Positions 45,722-54,606 of a DNA stretch of 64,000 nucleotides are shown in pieces (position 1 is the first letter of the stretch; every line of letters starts with the position of its first letter). A program made the translations under genes and the position numbers. The notes beneath the pieces are model-generated. The model made no database searches. It had not been told where the DNA came from and saw only the letters and a program-made list of their open reading frames with translations. This DNA comes from Nocardiopsis potens DSM 45234 (GTDB lineage: Bacteria; Actinomycetota; Actinomycetes; Streptosporangiales; Streptosporangiaceae): NCBI RefSeq assembly GCF_000341105.1, contig NZ_ANBB01000003.1, positions 124,001 through 188,000 on the forward strand, in the 5' to 3' direction.

Positions 45722-47565
45722 TGAACGGTGAGACCCAGCGGGTGGGGGAGCTCCGCGCCAGCCAGCTCCTGCACACCTTCGGCGTCGGCGCGGTGGTCGA
45801 CCTGCCCAACATCTCGGTGGTGGTGCGCGGGCTGGACGACTGGAAGAAGGAGAACACCGGGGTACTCCGGGAGAACCGGCTCCTCGCCGCGGTCCGGGGC
45901 AAGCTCGGCGGACAGGTCAAAGAGCTCCGTACGCCCCCGTACACGCCGCCGACCAAGAGCGTCTACGACGACTGGACCCGGGTCGGCGTCCCGGTCGCGG
46001 CCTTTCCGCGCTGGTTGCGCTGCACCCGCTGCCGCCGGCTCGCCTCGGCCGATTCCGGTCTCTTCGAGCTGCTGTCCGACCCCTACCGCCCGGACCGGGT
46101 GCGGTTCGTGCACGGCTGCCATGGGCAGGGCGGCAAGCGCCCCTCGGCGGTTCCCGCGAGGTTCGTCCTGGCCTGCGAGGCCGGCCACCTCGACGACTTC
46201 CCATGGATGTACTTCGTGCACTACGGAAGCGTTCCGGAAGCCGGGGAGGGCGGGCACACGCTGAGCTTCAGCGAGCGGGGCAGCTCAGGGGAGGCGCGGA
46301 ACCTGTTCGTCCTGTGCGGCTGCGGTCAGAGGCGGGCGATGTCCGAGGCGATCGGACAGGAGTACGCGGAACGGAACCTGCCGGCCTGCCGCGGCCGCCA
46401 CCCGCATCTGGGGACCTTCGAGGGGTGCGGCGGGCTGAGCCGGGCCATGTCGCTCAGCGCGACCAACGCCTGGTTCCCGCTGCGGATCAGCGCCTTCACC
46501 CTCCCCGAGGCGGACACCGCTTTGGACGACGAGATCGCCCGCAACTGGGACCTGCTCGGGGCGCTGGCCGTCCTGCCCAAGGAGTCGGCGCTGAACCTGG
46601 TCGAGGCGATGGCCTTCTGGCCCGAGCTGGAGCGGTTCGGACGCGACGCGGTCTGGGACACGATCCAGGCCCGTAGCAACGGTGAGGCGGAGCAGCAGGC
46701 GGAGCACGACGACACCGACCTGGCCACCCCCGAATGGCGGACGTTCACCGGGCCGGACGTGCCCGACCTGCCGGAGTTCACCACCAAGACCGTGCCCACC
46801 CCGCCCAGCGCCGCCTCCTACCTGGAACGGGTGCTGCTGGTCCCGCGCCTGCGCCAGGTCAGCGCGCTCTACGGGTTCACCCGCATCGACGCCCCGGAGT
46901 TCGACGTGGTCGCCACCGAGGACGCCCGGGTCGCCCCGCTGTCGGCGGAGGCGCCCCTGTGGGCGCCCTGCGCCGAGCAGCGCGGCGAGGGGATCTTCCT
47001 GAAGTTCCGGGAGGAGAGGATCGCGGAGTGGGAGCGGAGTGCCGCGGTCATCGCGCGCGAGGCCCTTCTCCGGGACGGGCACGACCGCTGGCGGGAGAAG
47101 CGCGGGATGAAACCGGGGGAGTGGCCCGGAGCCAGGTACCTGCTGCTGCATTCGCTGGCGCACTGTCTCATCCGCGAATTCTCCCTGGAAGCCGGGTACA
47201 GCGCGGCCGGTATCGCCGAGCGCGTCTACGCGCGCACCGGCGAGGAGCCGATGGCGGGCATCCTGCTCTACACCGCGGCGCCGGACAGCGAGGGGACGCT
47301 CGGCGGACTGGTCTCCCTGGCCGAAGAGCCCGCCCGGCTGGAGGGCCTCCTCGTCCAGGCCCTGGACGCGGCCCGGCTGTGCAGCTCCGACCCGCTCTGC
47401 TCGGAGCACGACCCGACGGACAGCGCCCGGCTGCACGGCGCGGCCTGCCACGCCTGCCTCTTCGCGGCGGAGACCTCGTGCGAGCACAACAACCACTACC
47501 TGGACCGCGCCCTGGTGGTGGAGACGATGGCCGGCACCGGGAAGGAGACCGGGTTCTTCGGCTGA
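45721..47565 (+). CDS. drmB: DISARM component DrmB (DUF1998)
   Basis: A 614-residue protein with the DrmB/DUF1998 layout. The N-terminus has GELRASQLLHTFGVGAVVDL, followed by a Cys-rich segment (LRCTRCRRLAS) and CGCGQR. The C-terminal DUF1998 part has LLLHSLAHCLIREFSLEAGY, ARLCSSDPLCSEHDP and ACHACLFAAETSCEHNNHYL, whose cysteines suggest bound metal. The ATG at 45721 shares a base with the drmA stop; a GTG one codon earlier is an alternative. DrmB partners DrmA in recognising and threading phage DNA. Confidence 0.9.
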   Translation: MNGETQRVGELRASQLLHTFGVGAVVDLPNISVVVRGLDDWKKENTGVLRENRLLAAVRGKLGGQVKELRTPPYTPPTKSVYDDWTRVGVPVAAFPRWLRCTRCRRLASADSGLFELLSDPYRPDRVRFVHGCHGQGGKRPSAVPARFVLACEAGHLDDFPWMYFVHYGSVPEAGEGGHTLSFSERGSSGEARNLFVLCGCGQRRAMSEAIGQEYAERNLPACRGRHPHLGTFEGCGGLSRAMSLSATNAWFPLRISAFTLPEADTALDDEIARNWDLLGALAVLPKESALNLVEAMAFWPELERFGRDAVWDTIQARSNGEAEQQAEHDDTDLATPEWRTFTGPDVPDLPEFTTKTVPTPPSAASYLERVLLVPRLRQVSALYGFTRIDAPEFDVVATEDARVAPLSAEAPLWAPCAEQRGEGIFLKFREERIAEWERSAAVIAREALLRDGHDRWREKRGMKPGEWPGARYLLLHSLAHCLIREFSLEAGYSAAGIAERVYARTGEEPMAGILLYTAAPDSEGTLGGLVSLAEEPARLEGLLVQALDAARLCSSDPLCSEHDPTDSARLHGAACHACLFAAETSCEHNNHYLDRALVVETMAGTGKETGFFG

Positions 47566-48356
47566 TGGGAGAAGAGAAGAAAGCGAAGGCCCCGTCCCGG
47601 TCCTTCGCGGAGCGGATCGCGGCCCTTGCCGAACACCTTCCGTCCCCTCTGGCCCGCTCCTGGGCCGAGGTGCTGAGCGCGAGCGACACCCTTGAGCGGC
47701 TGCCGGAGAGGCTCCTGGCGGCCTACCCCGGTCCGGGGCTCGCCCACCGCGCGACCGAGCTGGCGGAGGCGTGGCGGTACGCGCCGGACCTCTCCGGCCC
47801 GGCGGTGGCGGCGGCGCTGGTCGCGGCCTCCGCCGCCGCGGCCCGCGCTGATGAGCGCAGGGCCCGTGTGGTCGTGACCGGCCCCGCGGTCCAGGGGAGC
47901 CCCACCCGGCTGACCGCGGCGGCGGTCGTCCAGCTCATCCGCAGCGCCCGTGAGGAGCTGCTGGTTGTCAGCTTCGCGGCGCACCGTTCGGCCCGCCTCG
48001 CAGGGGAACTGCGGGCCGCCGCCGCGCGGGGCGTGACCGTCGACCTGGTTCTGGAGGACTCCACCGGCGCCGCGGCCCCGCTATCGCTCCTGGACGGCCA
48101 TGCCCGCTTCTGGAACTGGCCGCCGGAGAACCGGGGCGGCGAAGGCAAGGCGTCGCTGCACGCGAAGGTGCTCGCCGCGGACCGGGAGCGGGCCCTCGTC
48201 GGCAGTGCCAACCTCACCGGCCGTGCCCTGAACGACAACATCGAGGTCGGGGTACTGCTGAACGACCCGCAGACGGTCGGCGGTGTCGTCGGCCACTTCC
48301 GCTCCCTGATGCGCCAGGAGGGCCCGCTGCGTCCGGTCGCCCCCTTTCCCGAGTGA
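47565..48356 (+). CDS. drmC: DISARM component DrmC, phospholipase D-like
   Basis: A 263-residue protein with a single phospholipase D-type HKD motif: SLHAKVLAADRERALVGSAN, followed by LTGRALNDNIEVGVLL. One motif per chain implies a dimer forms the active site, as in PLD-type nucleases. The N-terminal 90 residues are helical and Ala-rich. The ATG overlaps the drmB stop by one base (TGATG). DrmC is part of the DISARM core but has been reported as dispensable in one system; the nuclease role is from the family. Confidence 0.88.
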   Translation: MGEEKKAKAPSRSFAERIAALAEHLPSPLARSWAEVLSASDTLERLPERLLAAYPGPGLAHRATELAEAWRYAPDLSGPAVAAALVAASAAAARADERRARVVVTGPAVQGSPTRLTAAAVVQLIRSAREELLVVSFAAHRSARLAGELRAAAARGVTVDLVLEDSTGAAAPLSLLDGHARFWNWPPENRGGEGKASLHAKVLAADRERALVGSANLTGRALNDNIEVGVLLNDPQTVGGVVGHFRSLMRQEGPLRPVAPFPE

Positions 48357-48369
48357 GAACCGGAGGAGC

Positions 48370-50160
48370 ATGAACGACGCCGACCGGCGGCCCGAGGCCG
48401 ACCACATCCCCTATGCGCGAATGGTGCACGCGGTGTTGAGCGGGCATGTTCCGCTGCGGCCGTTCTCCCCTTCGAAGGACCGGCCCTTCGGTTCTCCGCG
48501 GACGGCGGTGATCGGGTTCCGGGAGGCCGGTCCAGGGCGGGGCGGCCTCGGAAAAGCGGAGCTGCGCTGGACCGAGGAGGAAGGGTGGTCGCTGACGACC
48601 TTTCCGCGCGGTGGCGCGGGGGAGACCGAGCGCCTGCACACCCGCGTCGTGCCTCCGCCGGCGGAGGTGGCCGAGTGGGTGCTGGACGTCATCGAGAAGA
48701 ACCCGGAGCGCGCACCGGAGGGCGGCGTTCAAGAGGACCTGTTCAGCGCTCTGTTCGCTGATCCGGTTCCGGAACCGGGCGCTCCCTGGAGCATCGAGGA
48801 AGCACTCGAGGTCTACGGGCGGTCCCTGCCGCTCACCGGCACGGTCAGAGCGCCGGTTCAGATGAAGAGGAAGGAGGAGAAAGAGAGGCGGATCAATGTC
48901 GGGGTGGCCGATCTGACGGATGTCATGCGCGAGCGCCTTCTGCCGAAGACGAGGTTCGGTCGGTTCTCTGTGCGCAGCGGCACTTGGAAGCGTGCTCCGT
49001 GCCTCTGTATCTTCCTGGACCGTTCAGGGCGTGGAGCCGGCTTCGTGGCAGGGCTGGGGGTCGCGACCTTGGCGGGCTCCGCCGGAACCTATGAGAGCAA
49101 GATCGAAGTCCAGCATTTCCTGGAGCTCACTGCGAGAATTTCGGTGGATCACCTGAGGAAACTGGGGAGATGGGAGGATGAATCCTTGCGGCGCAACGGC
49201 TGGGCCGGTCCCCGTGCCGGAGAGCGCCTGCTGGAAGAGATCGGGAAGATCTCCCTGGAGGCGCGCGATCATATGGATTTACTGCGACGGCATCTTGAAG
49301 TGGACCCGCCGTCGACGGCCGATCGGAAGACGCGCCCCTATGAACGTGATGCGGTCGGAGTCCTGTTCGAAGCGTTCGACATCGACAGGGAGATCTTGGC
49401 CGATTGGCGCCCGGCCAAAAGCGGTGCCCCTTATCTGAACGGCGTCCCCGGGGTGCAGGTGGGCCCTCAGGAGAAATGGAACATCGCATACGACGCGGGA
49501 AAATTTCTGGATTGGGCGCAGGGGGAGACGCGGCATATCGCCTGGCGAATGTTCGAGAACACCTACAAGACGCGGAAGATGCTCATCGCGAACCTGGACT
49601 CCACTCCGCACGAGAAGAACATGGGTGTCGACCTCGTCTATTACAACATCAGTCAGGGCTCTTTCGTCATGCTTCAGTACAAGGTGATGGAGAGGTCAGG
49701 TGAGGAGCTTTTCAGTCGAGTCGACGATCGCTTCCTGAAGCAGGTCGAGCGGATGCGAGCGGTCGATGAGGAGTTTCGGGATGAGAGCGCCGGGAATCCG
49801 GACATCCGCCTGGTCGATACGCCGTGCTTCGTCAAGCTCTGCTCTCCCGTCACCCACATGGATCCATCGAGCGACCTGCTCCCGGGGATGTACCTCACGC
49901 GGGAGCATTTCGAGATCGCCCACGCGCAGGCGCTCAGCCCAGGGCGTCGCCAGGCCAAGGTCGGACCGGCGGGTGTTCCCCGCTACCTGACCAATACGGA
50001 ATTCGCAATGCTCCTGTCGAACGGATGGCTCGGAAGCAGGGGGACCGGGACCGAGCAGCTCAAAAAGCAGCTGGGAATCTCCCTGGAAGGAGGGCGGTCG
50101 GTCGTTTTCGGGATGCATGTGGACGACCGGCCCCTGACCAACCTGAGCAGTGGCCTGTGA
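48370..50160 (+). CDS. Unrecognised protein in the DISARM operon, possible PD-(D/E)XK nuclease
   Basis: A 596-residue protein that I do not recognise. It starts 13 bases after drmC with GGAGGAG just ahead of the ATG, so it is the last gene of the drmABC operon. The region around residues 418-440 reads MGVDLVYYNISQG then SFVMLQYKVME, placing Asp421, then Gln436-x-Lys438 at the end of a hydrophobic strand. That layout is typical of PD-(D/E)XK nucleases of the Mrr-like kind, though it is only a motif-level match. No signal peptide or membrane segment is seen. From about 49,090 the DNA is somewhat less GC-rich than its neighbours. It may be an accessory effector of this DISARM system. Confidence 0.6.
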   Translation: MNDADRRPEADHIPYARMVHAVLSGHVPLRPFSPSKDRPFGSPRTAVIGFREAGPGRGGLGKAELRWTEEEGWSLTTFPRGGAGETERLHTRVVPPPAEVAEWVLDVIEKNPERAPEGGVQEDLFSALFADPVPEPGAPWSIEEALEVYGRSLPLTGTVRAPVQMKRKEEKERRINVGVADLTDVMRERLLPKTRFGRFSVRSGTWKRAPCLCIFLDRSGRGAGFVAGLGVATLAGSAGTYESKIEVQHFLELTARISVDHLRKLGRWEDESLRRNGWAGPRAGERLLEEIGKISLEARDHMDLLRRHLEVDPPSTADRKTRPYERDAVGVLFEAFDIDREILADWRPAKSGAPYLNGVPGVQVGPQEKWNIAYDAGKFLDWAQGETRHIAWRMFENTYKTRKMLIANLDSTPHEKNMGVDLVYYNISQGSFVMLQYKVMERSGEELFSRVDDRFLKQVERMRAVDEEFRDESAGNPDIRLVDTPCFVKLCSPVTHMDPSSDLLPGMYLTREHFEIAHAQALSPGRRQAKVGPAGVPRYLTNTEFAMLLSNGWLGSRGTGTEQLKKQLGISLEGGRSVVFGMHVDDRPLTNLSSGL

Positions 50161-50240
50161 AGTCCTGAAACCGAAGAGCTCTTCCCAGCCGCTCTCCACG
50201 CCCCGAGCGGAGGAGCGGCCTGGTGCGCCTCGGGCCGCGG

Positions 50241-50888
50241 TCAGCGGTCGGTACCGCCGGTGAGGGCGCGCATGGCGGTGGAGACCAGGGCGGAGGGGGA
50301 GCCGGGGCCCGAGACGGGGCGGTCGGGGGCGGCGGACCAGTGCTCGATGGCGGTCCGGATGGCGGCGGCGGCGCCGGCGGACAGGGTGCGGATCCGGAGC
50401 GGGTCGGCGTCGGGGGCCAGGCCGGTCAGCACGGCGGCCAGCCGGCGCTCGGCGGCCAGGTTGACCCTGGCCCAGACGGCCTCCAGGGCCGGGTCGGCGG
50501 AGGCGGCGCGGAGCAGGCCGCCGGTGCGCTCCATGGCCTCCACGCCCTCGGCGTCGTCCGGGGCCAGCGCGCGCACCGCCACCGACTCCAGGGCGGCGGC
50601 GTCCGGGAGCCCGGGCGGCCCCGCGGCCACCAGGTCCAGCCACCGGTTGGCGCCCTCGGCCAGCACCGGCTCGACCGCGTCCTCCTTGTACCGGAAGTAC
50701 CGGTAGAAGGTGCGCAGCCCCACCCCGGCGGCCGCGGCGATCTCCTCCGCGGTGGTGCCGGCGGCCCCCCGCTCGGCGAAGAGTTCGCAGGCCGCCCGGG
50801 CGATGGTGCGGCGGGTCTCCGCCTTGCGGCGCTCGGTGAGGGGGGAGCGCGGGGCGCGCGCCCCGTCCGGTCGGGTCACGGTGGACAC
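50241..50888 (-). CDS. TetR family transcriptional regulator
   Basis: A 215-residue TetR-type regulator. The helix-turn-helix is RRTIARAACELFAERGAAGT followed by EEIAAAAGVGLRTFYRYFRY. The C-terminal domain matches the actinobacterial TetR subgroup with a conserved RALAPDDAEG segment. GTG 50888 has AGGAAG six bases upstream; the earlier frame is not supported. It is divergent from the SDR gene, whose strong promoter overlaps a TGGCA-N5-TGCCA dyad, so it very likely represses that gene and perhaps itself. Confidence 0.87.
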   Translation of the reverse strand: MSTVTRPDGARAPRSPLTERRKAETRRTIARAACELFAERGAAGTTAEEIAAAAGVGLRTFYRYFRYKEDAVEPVLAEGANRWLDLVAAGPPGLPDAAALESVAVRALAPDDAEGVEAMERTGGLLRAASADPALEAVWARVNLAAERRLAAVLTGLAPDADPLRIRTLSAGAAAAIRTAIEHWSAAPDRPVSGPGSPSALVSTAMRALTGGTDR

Positions 50889-50945
50889 GGTGTTCTTCCT
50901 GATCGCGGGTGGGCCGTCGGTGTCCAGGGTAGGCCATGCGCCACA

Positions 50946-50973
50946 TTGGCATGTCGTGCCACTTTGACATAAT
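50946..50973 (+). promoter_or_regulatory. SDR promoter with overlapping operator dyad
   Basis: TTGGCA (50946-50951), 16-base spacer, CATAAT (50968-50973): both hexamers are one base from consensus. TGGCATGTCGTGCCA (50947-50961) is a 5-base-arm dyad lying over the -35, a fit position for a TetR-type repressor. Confidence 0.6.
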
Positions 50974-50983
50974 CTGCAGGTGA

Positions 50984-51832
<849 letters not shown>

Positions 51833-51865
51833 CGGCGCCGGAGGGGGAGGGCGCCCGAGTCCCCT

Positions 51866-51924
51866 CCCCGGCGGGGCGCGGCACCGCCCGGCGCCCGCCG
51901 CCGGGCGGTGCCGCCCCGCCGGGG
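51866..51924. terminator. Long bidirectional hairpin
   Basis: A stem of about 27 bases: CCCCGGCGGGGC and GGCACCGCCCGGCG on the left match GCCGGGCGGTGCC and GCCCCGCCGGGG on the right with a 2-base bulge. It lies between convergent genes and ends 1 base before the nucleotidyltransferase stop. Confidence 0.65.
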
Positions 51925-51925
51925 C

Positions 51926-53581
51926 TCAGCCGGACGCGAAGGACGGGGCCAGGGCCCGTTCGAAGCGGGACAGCCACTCGTCGAACGAGCCCCGGACCCA
52001 CGGGCAGTCCCGGGTGAAGTGCCCCCACTCCTCCTCGTCCATGTAGTCCTGCGCGCGCAGGTACCGCTCGTCCACCCGGTCGGCCTCCTCGCCGAGCTCC
52101 GGGCGGAGCAGGTCGACGAGGACGGAGCGCGGCACCCGGGTGCGCTCGCCGAGCAGCACCGCGTCGTAGAGGTCCTTGCCCTGCGGGTACATGTCCGTGA
52201 ACAGCCACTGGACCTTCCACGCCAGGGAGAGGTCGGCGCCCGCGGCCGGCAGCCGCACGGTGCGGGCGCCGCCGTCGACCGGGATCGCGGCGCGCACCGG
52301 CGGCAGCGGAAGCTCCTCGCCGAACACCACGTCCAGCTGGACGGTCCCGGGCGGCAGCCCCTCCCCGCCGCGCCACGGGACGACGACGCGGCGGCCGGGG
52401 ACCCGGTCGTAGGTCCAGATCCCGTCGAACCGGGCCGCCCCGGTGTCGAAGGACAGGCCGGGGCCGGGGTCGGTCCCGCCGATCGCGGCCACCACCTCCT
52501 CGAGCAGCCGGGACCCCTCGGCGCCGTAGGCGTCGGCCTCCGCGCCCGCCTCCGGGTCCTCCCCGCCGAGCACCACCCAGTCCAGGTCGCGGGGGCGGCG
52601 GGCCCGCTCGCCCGCCCACAGCGGCATCACCATGCTGCCGCGCAGCATGAGCCGGTCGGCCCACGGGCCCGCGGCGACGGCGGTCAGCACGTGCTCCATG
52701 GCCCGCCGCTGCGCCGCCCACCACCGCTCGCCCAGCTCCTGGTCGGCGAAGACCGGCTCGCCCGGCCGGTAGGCGTGCGAGAAGTGCTTCAGCGCCGGGT
52801 CGAACACCTTCTGCTGCCGGGCGTGCGGTCCGCCGGTGACCGGCAGGTGGGAGGCGGGGAAGCCGCTGTAGGCCGAGCGGCTCCGGGCCGGGGCGTCGGG
52901 GCCGGCCTGCACCGGCGCGGCGTCCATCCACCCGGCGTCCAGCGACAGGGCGCTGTCGTACACCACGAACTCCCGCTCCATGGAGACGATGCCGAAGCCG
53001 GGCCGCCCGGAGAAGACCCAGGGCAGGCCGTGCTCGATCAGGGCCTCGCGCAGCCGGCCGAGCATGTCGGCGGCGTGCGGCCGGCCCACCCGGGAGCAGC
53101 GCTGGGTGACGAACCGCTCCTGCGCGCCGTCCTCGCGGACCTTCCGGGCGTTCCGGGAGAGCCGGGCGGAGTGCGGCTCCACCAGCGCGGCGATCGCGGC
53201 CAGGTCGGCGTCGCCCGGCAGCAGCAGCTTGATGTGGTGCTCGAAGTAGCACCACTCCGGCAGCGCCTCGGCGGCGGCGCGGTCGGCCGGGACGCCGTCG
53301 TTGACCGGCGCCGCCTCGATCTTGGTGCGCAGCACCGGGAGGCCCGCCCCGGCCAGCCGCTCCGCCCACTCCCGGGCGGTGGCCAGTTCGCCGCCGAGTG
53401 TGCCGTACCCGTGGTAGGTCACCATCGGCTGGGAGGGCGCCTCGCCCGCGTCCAGCTCGATGTGGGTGAACTTGAGCCCGTTCTCGGCGGCCCACCGCGC
53501 GGCCTCCTCGACCCGCTCGGGCCCGGCGGCGTCCAGGGTCAGGTGGGTCTCGAAGTCACCGGCGAATTCCATGGTCTGCAT
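51926..53581 (-). CDS. AbiEii-like nucleotidyltransferase fused to a second domain
   Basis: A 551-residue protein. The C-terminal part carries a nucleotidyltransferase core of the AbiEii/MNT type: LMLRGSMVMPLWAGERARRP followed by RDLDWVVL with the metal-binding acidic residues, and later SLAWKVQWLFTDMYPQGKDL then YDAVLL, the AbiEii-style helix. The N-terminal 220 residues form a separate unit (FETHLTLDAAGPERVEEAA, FTHIELDAG, CYFEHHIKLLLPGD, RLSRNARKV, RFVTQRCSRVGR) of unknown function. The ATG at 53581 follows AGGAGG closely; the ATG three codons later is also possible. There is no AbiEi-type antitoxin gene beside it, so an ordinary toxin-antitoxin role is doubtful. Confidence 0.65.
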   Translation of the reverse strand: MQTMEFAGDFETHLTLDAAGPERVEEAARWAAENGLKFTHIELDAGEAPSQPMVTYHGYGTLGGELATAREWAERLAGAGLPVLRTKIEAAPVNDGVPADRAAAEALPEWCYFEHHIKLLLPGDADLAAIAALVEPHSARLSRNARKVREDGAQERFVTQRCSRVGRPHAADMLGRLREALIEHGLPWVFSGRPGFGIVSMEREFVVYDSALSLDAGWMDAAPVQAGPDAPARSRSAYSGFPASHLPVTGGPHARQQKVFDPALKHFSHAYRPGEPVFADQELGERWWAAQRRAMEHVLTAVAAGPWADRLMLRGSMVMPLWAGERARRPRDLDWVVLGGEDPEAGAEADAYGAEGSRLLEEVVAAIGGTDPGPGLSFDTGAARFDGIWTYDRVPGRRVVVPWRGGEGLPPGTVQLDVVFGEELPLPPVRAAIPVDGGARTVRLPAAGADLSLAWKVQWLFTDMYPQGKDLYDAVLLGERTRVPRSVLVDLLRPELGEEADRVDERYLRAQDYMDEEEWGHFTRDCPWVRGSFDEWLSRFERALAPSFASG

Positions 53582-53759
53582 CGGCCTCCTGCGGCGGCGG
53601 AACGGGTCCCCGGTCCGACGTGCGCACCGCCACGGAGGTTCCGGGCACCCGGTGCGGCCGGCGGCCGTTTCCCCCGGAGAGGACCGCGGACCCGCTCTGC
53701 CGAGAGGAGCCCGGGAAGTGCGGACCGGTAGGCTCGAGGCAGGGAACACTGGAGGTGGG

Positions 53760-54497
53760 GTGGCGAACGGAACGAACGGGCCGGGCGACCGCGTGTGGAC
53801 GATTCCGAATCTGCTCAGCGTGCTGCGCCTGCTCGGGGTGCCCCTGTTCCTGTGGCTGGTCCTGGGCCCGAAGGCGGACTGGTGGGCGCTGGGCGTGCTC
53901 GCCTTCGCCGGGCTGTCCGACTGGCTCGACGGCAAGATCGCCCGGGCCTGGAACCAGACCAGCAGGCTGGGCGCGGTGCTCGACCCGATGGCGGACCGGC
54001 TCTACATCTTCGCCGCGCTGCTCGGACTGGCGGTCCGCGGCGACGTCCCGTGGTGGCTGATGGCGGTGCTGGTCCTGCGCGACCTGCTGATGGTCGGCGC
54101 GCTCCCGCTGCTGCGGCACTACGGCTACGGCCCGCTCCCGGTCAACTTCGCGGGCAAGGCGGCGACGCTGTGCCTGCTCTACTCCTTCCCGCTGCTGTTC
54201 ATCGCCGGATACGGCGGCGTGCCGGGCGATATCGCACGAATCGTGGGTTGGGCGTTCGCGATCTGGGGAACGGCTATCTACTGGTGGGCCGGACTGCTGT
54301 ACGCGGTCCAGGGTCTGCGCCTGATCAGGCAGGCCCGGCGCGCCGACCGCGCCGCTGAGGGCACCGGCCCCGCGGGCGGAGCGGGCGCGCCCGGCGACCC
54401 CGGAGCGGAGCGCGCGGCGCCGAGACCGGCCGCCCCGTCCTCCGGCGACTCCGGGCCACCGCGTGATGACAAGAAGGGAGCGACGTCCCCGCCATGA
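53760..54497 (+). CDS. CDP-alcohol phosphatidyltransferase family membrane protein
   Basis: A 245-residue integral membrane enzyme of phospholipid synthesis. The CDP-alcohol motif is complete: D57-G58, A61-R62, G71, D75 and D79 ([13 protein letters not shown], then [11 protein letters not shown]). Four to six hydrophobic segments surround it. Such proteins make phosphatidylglycerophosphate, cardiolipin or phosphatidylinositol phosphate from CDP-diacylglycerol; which one is not clear. A Pro/Ala/Gly-rich tail of about 50 residues follows the last membrane segment. GTG 53760 has GGAGGT ahead. It lies 110 bases before the ManC-type gene on the same strand. Confidence 0.85.
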   Translation: MANGTNGPGDRVWTIPNLLSVLRLLGVPLFLWLVLGPKADWWALGVLAFAGLSDWLDGKIARAWNQTSRLGAVLDPMADRLYIFAALLGLAVRGDVPWWLMAVLVLRDLLMVGALPLLRHYGYGPLPVNFAGKAATLCLLYSFPLLFIAGYGGVPGDIARIVGWAFAIWGTAIYWWAGLLYAVQGLRLIRQARRADRAAEGTGPAGGAGAPGDPGAERAAPRPAAPSSGDSGPPRDDKKGATSPP

Positions 54498-54606
54498 GAG
54501 CACGCCCCAGGACCCTTCGCCGACACCTGCCCGGAGCACGGAGCCGCACGGCCGGCGGAACCGAGCCGCGCAGACCCCGCGCGGCCGCCGAGCCGAGGAG
54601 TCCCCG

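Noticed and set aside
27796-50240. Attachment sites or integrase marking the defence island as a mobile element
   Set aside because: No integrase, transposase, tRNA or flanking direct repeat was seen at either edge; the edges are an ordinary terminator (27808-27850) and a TetR gene.
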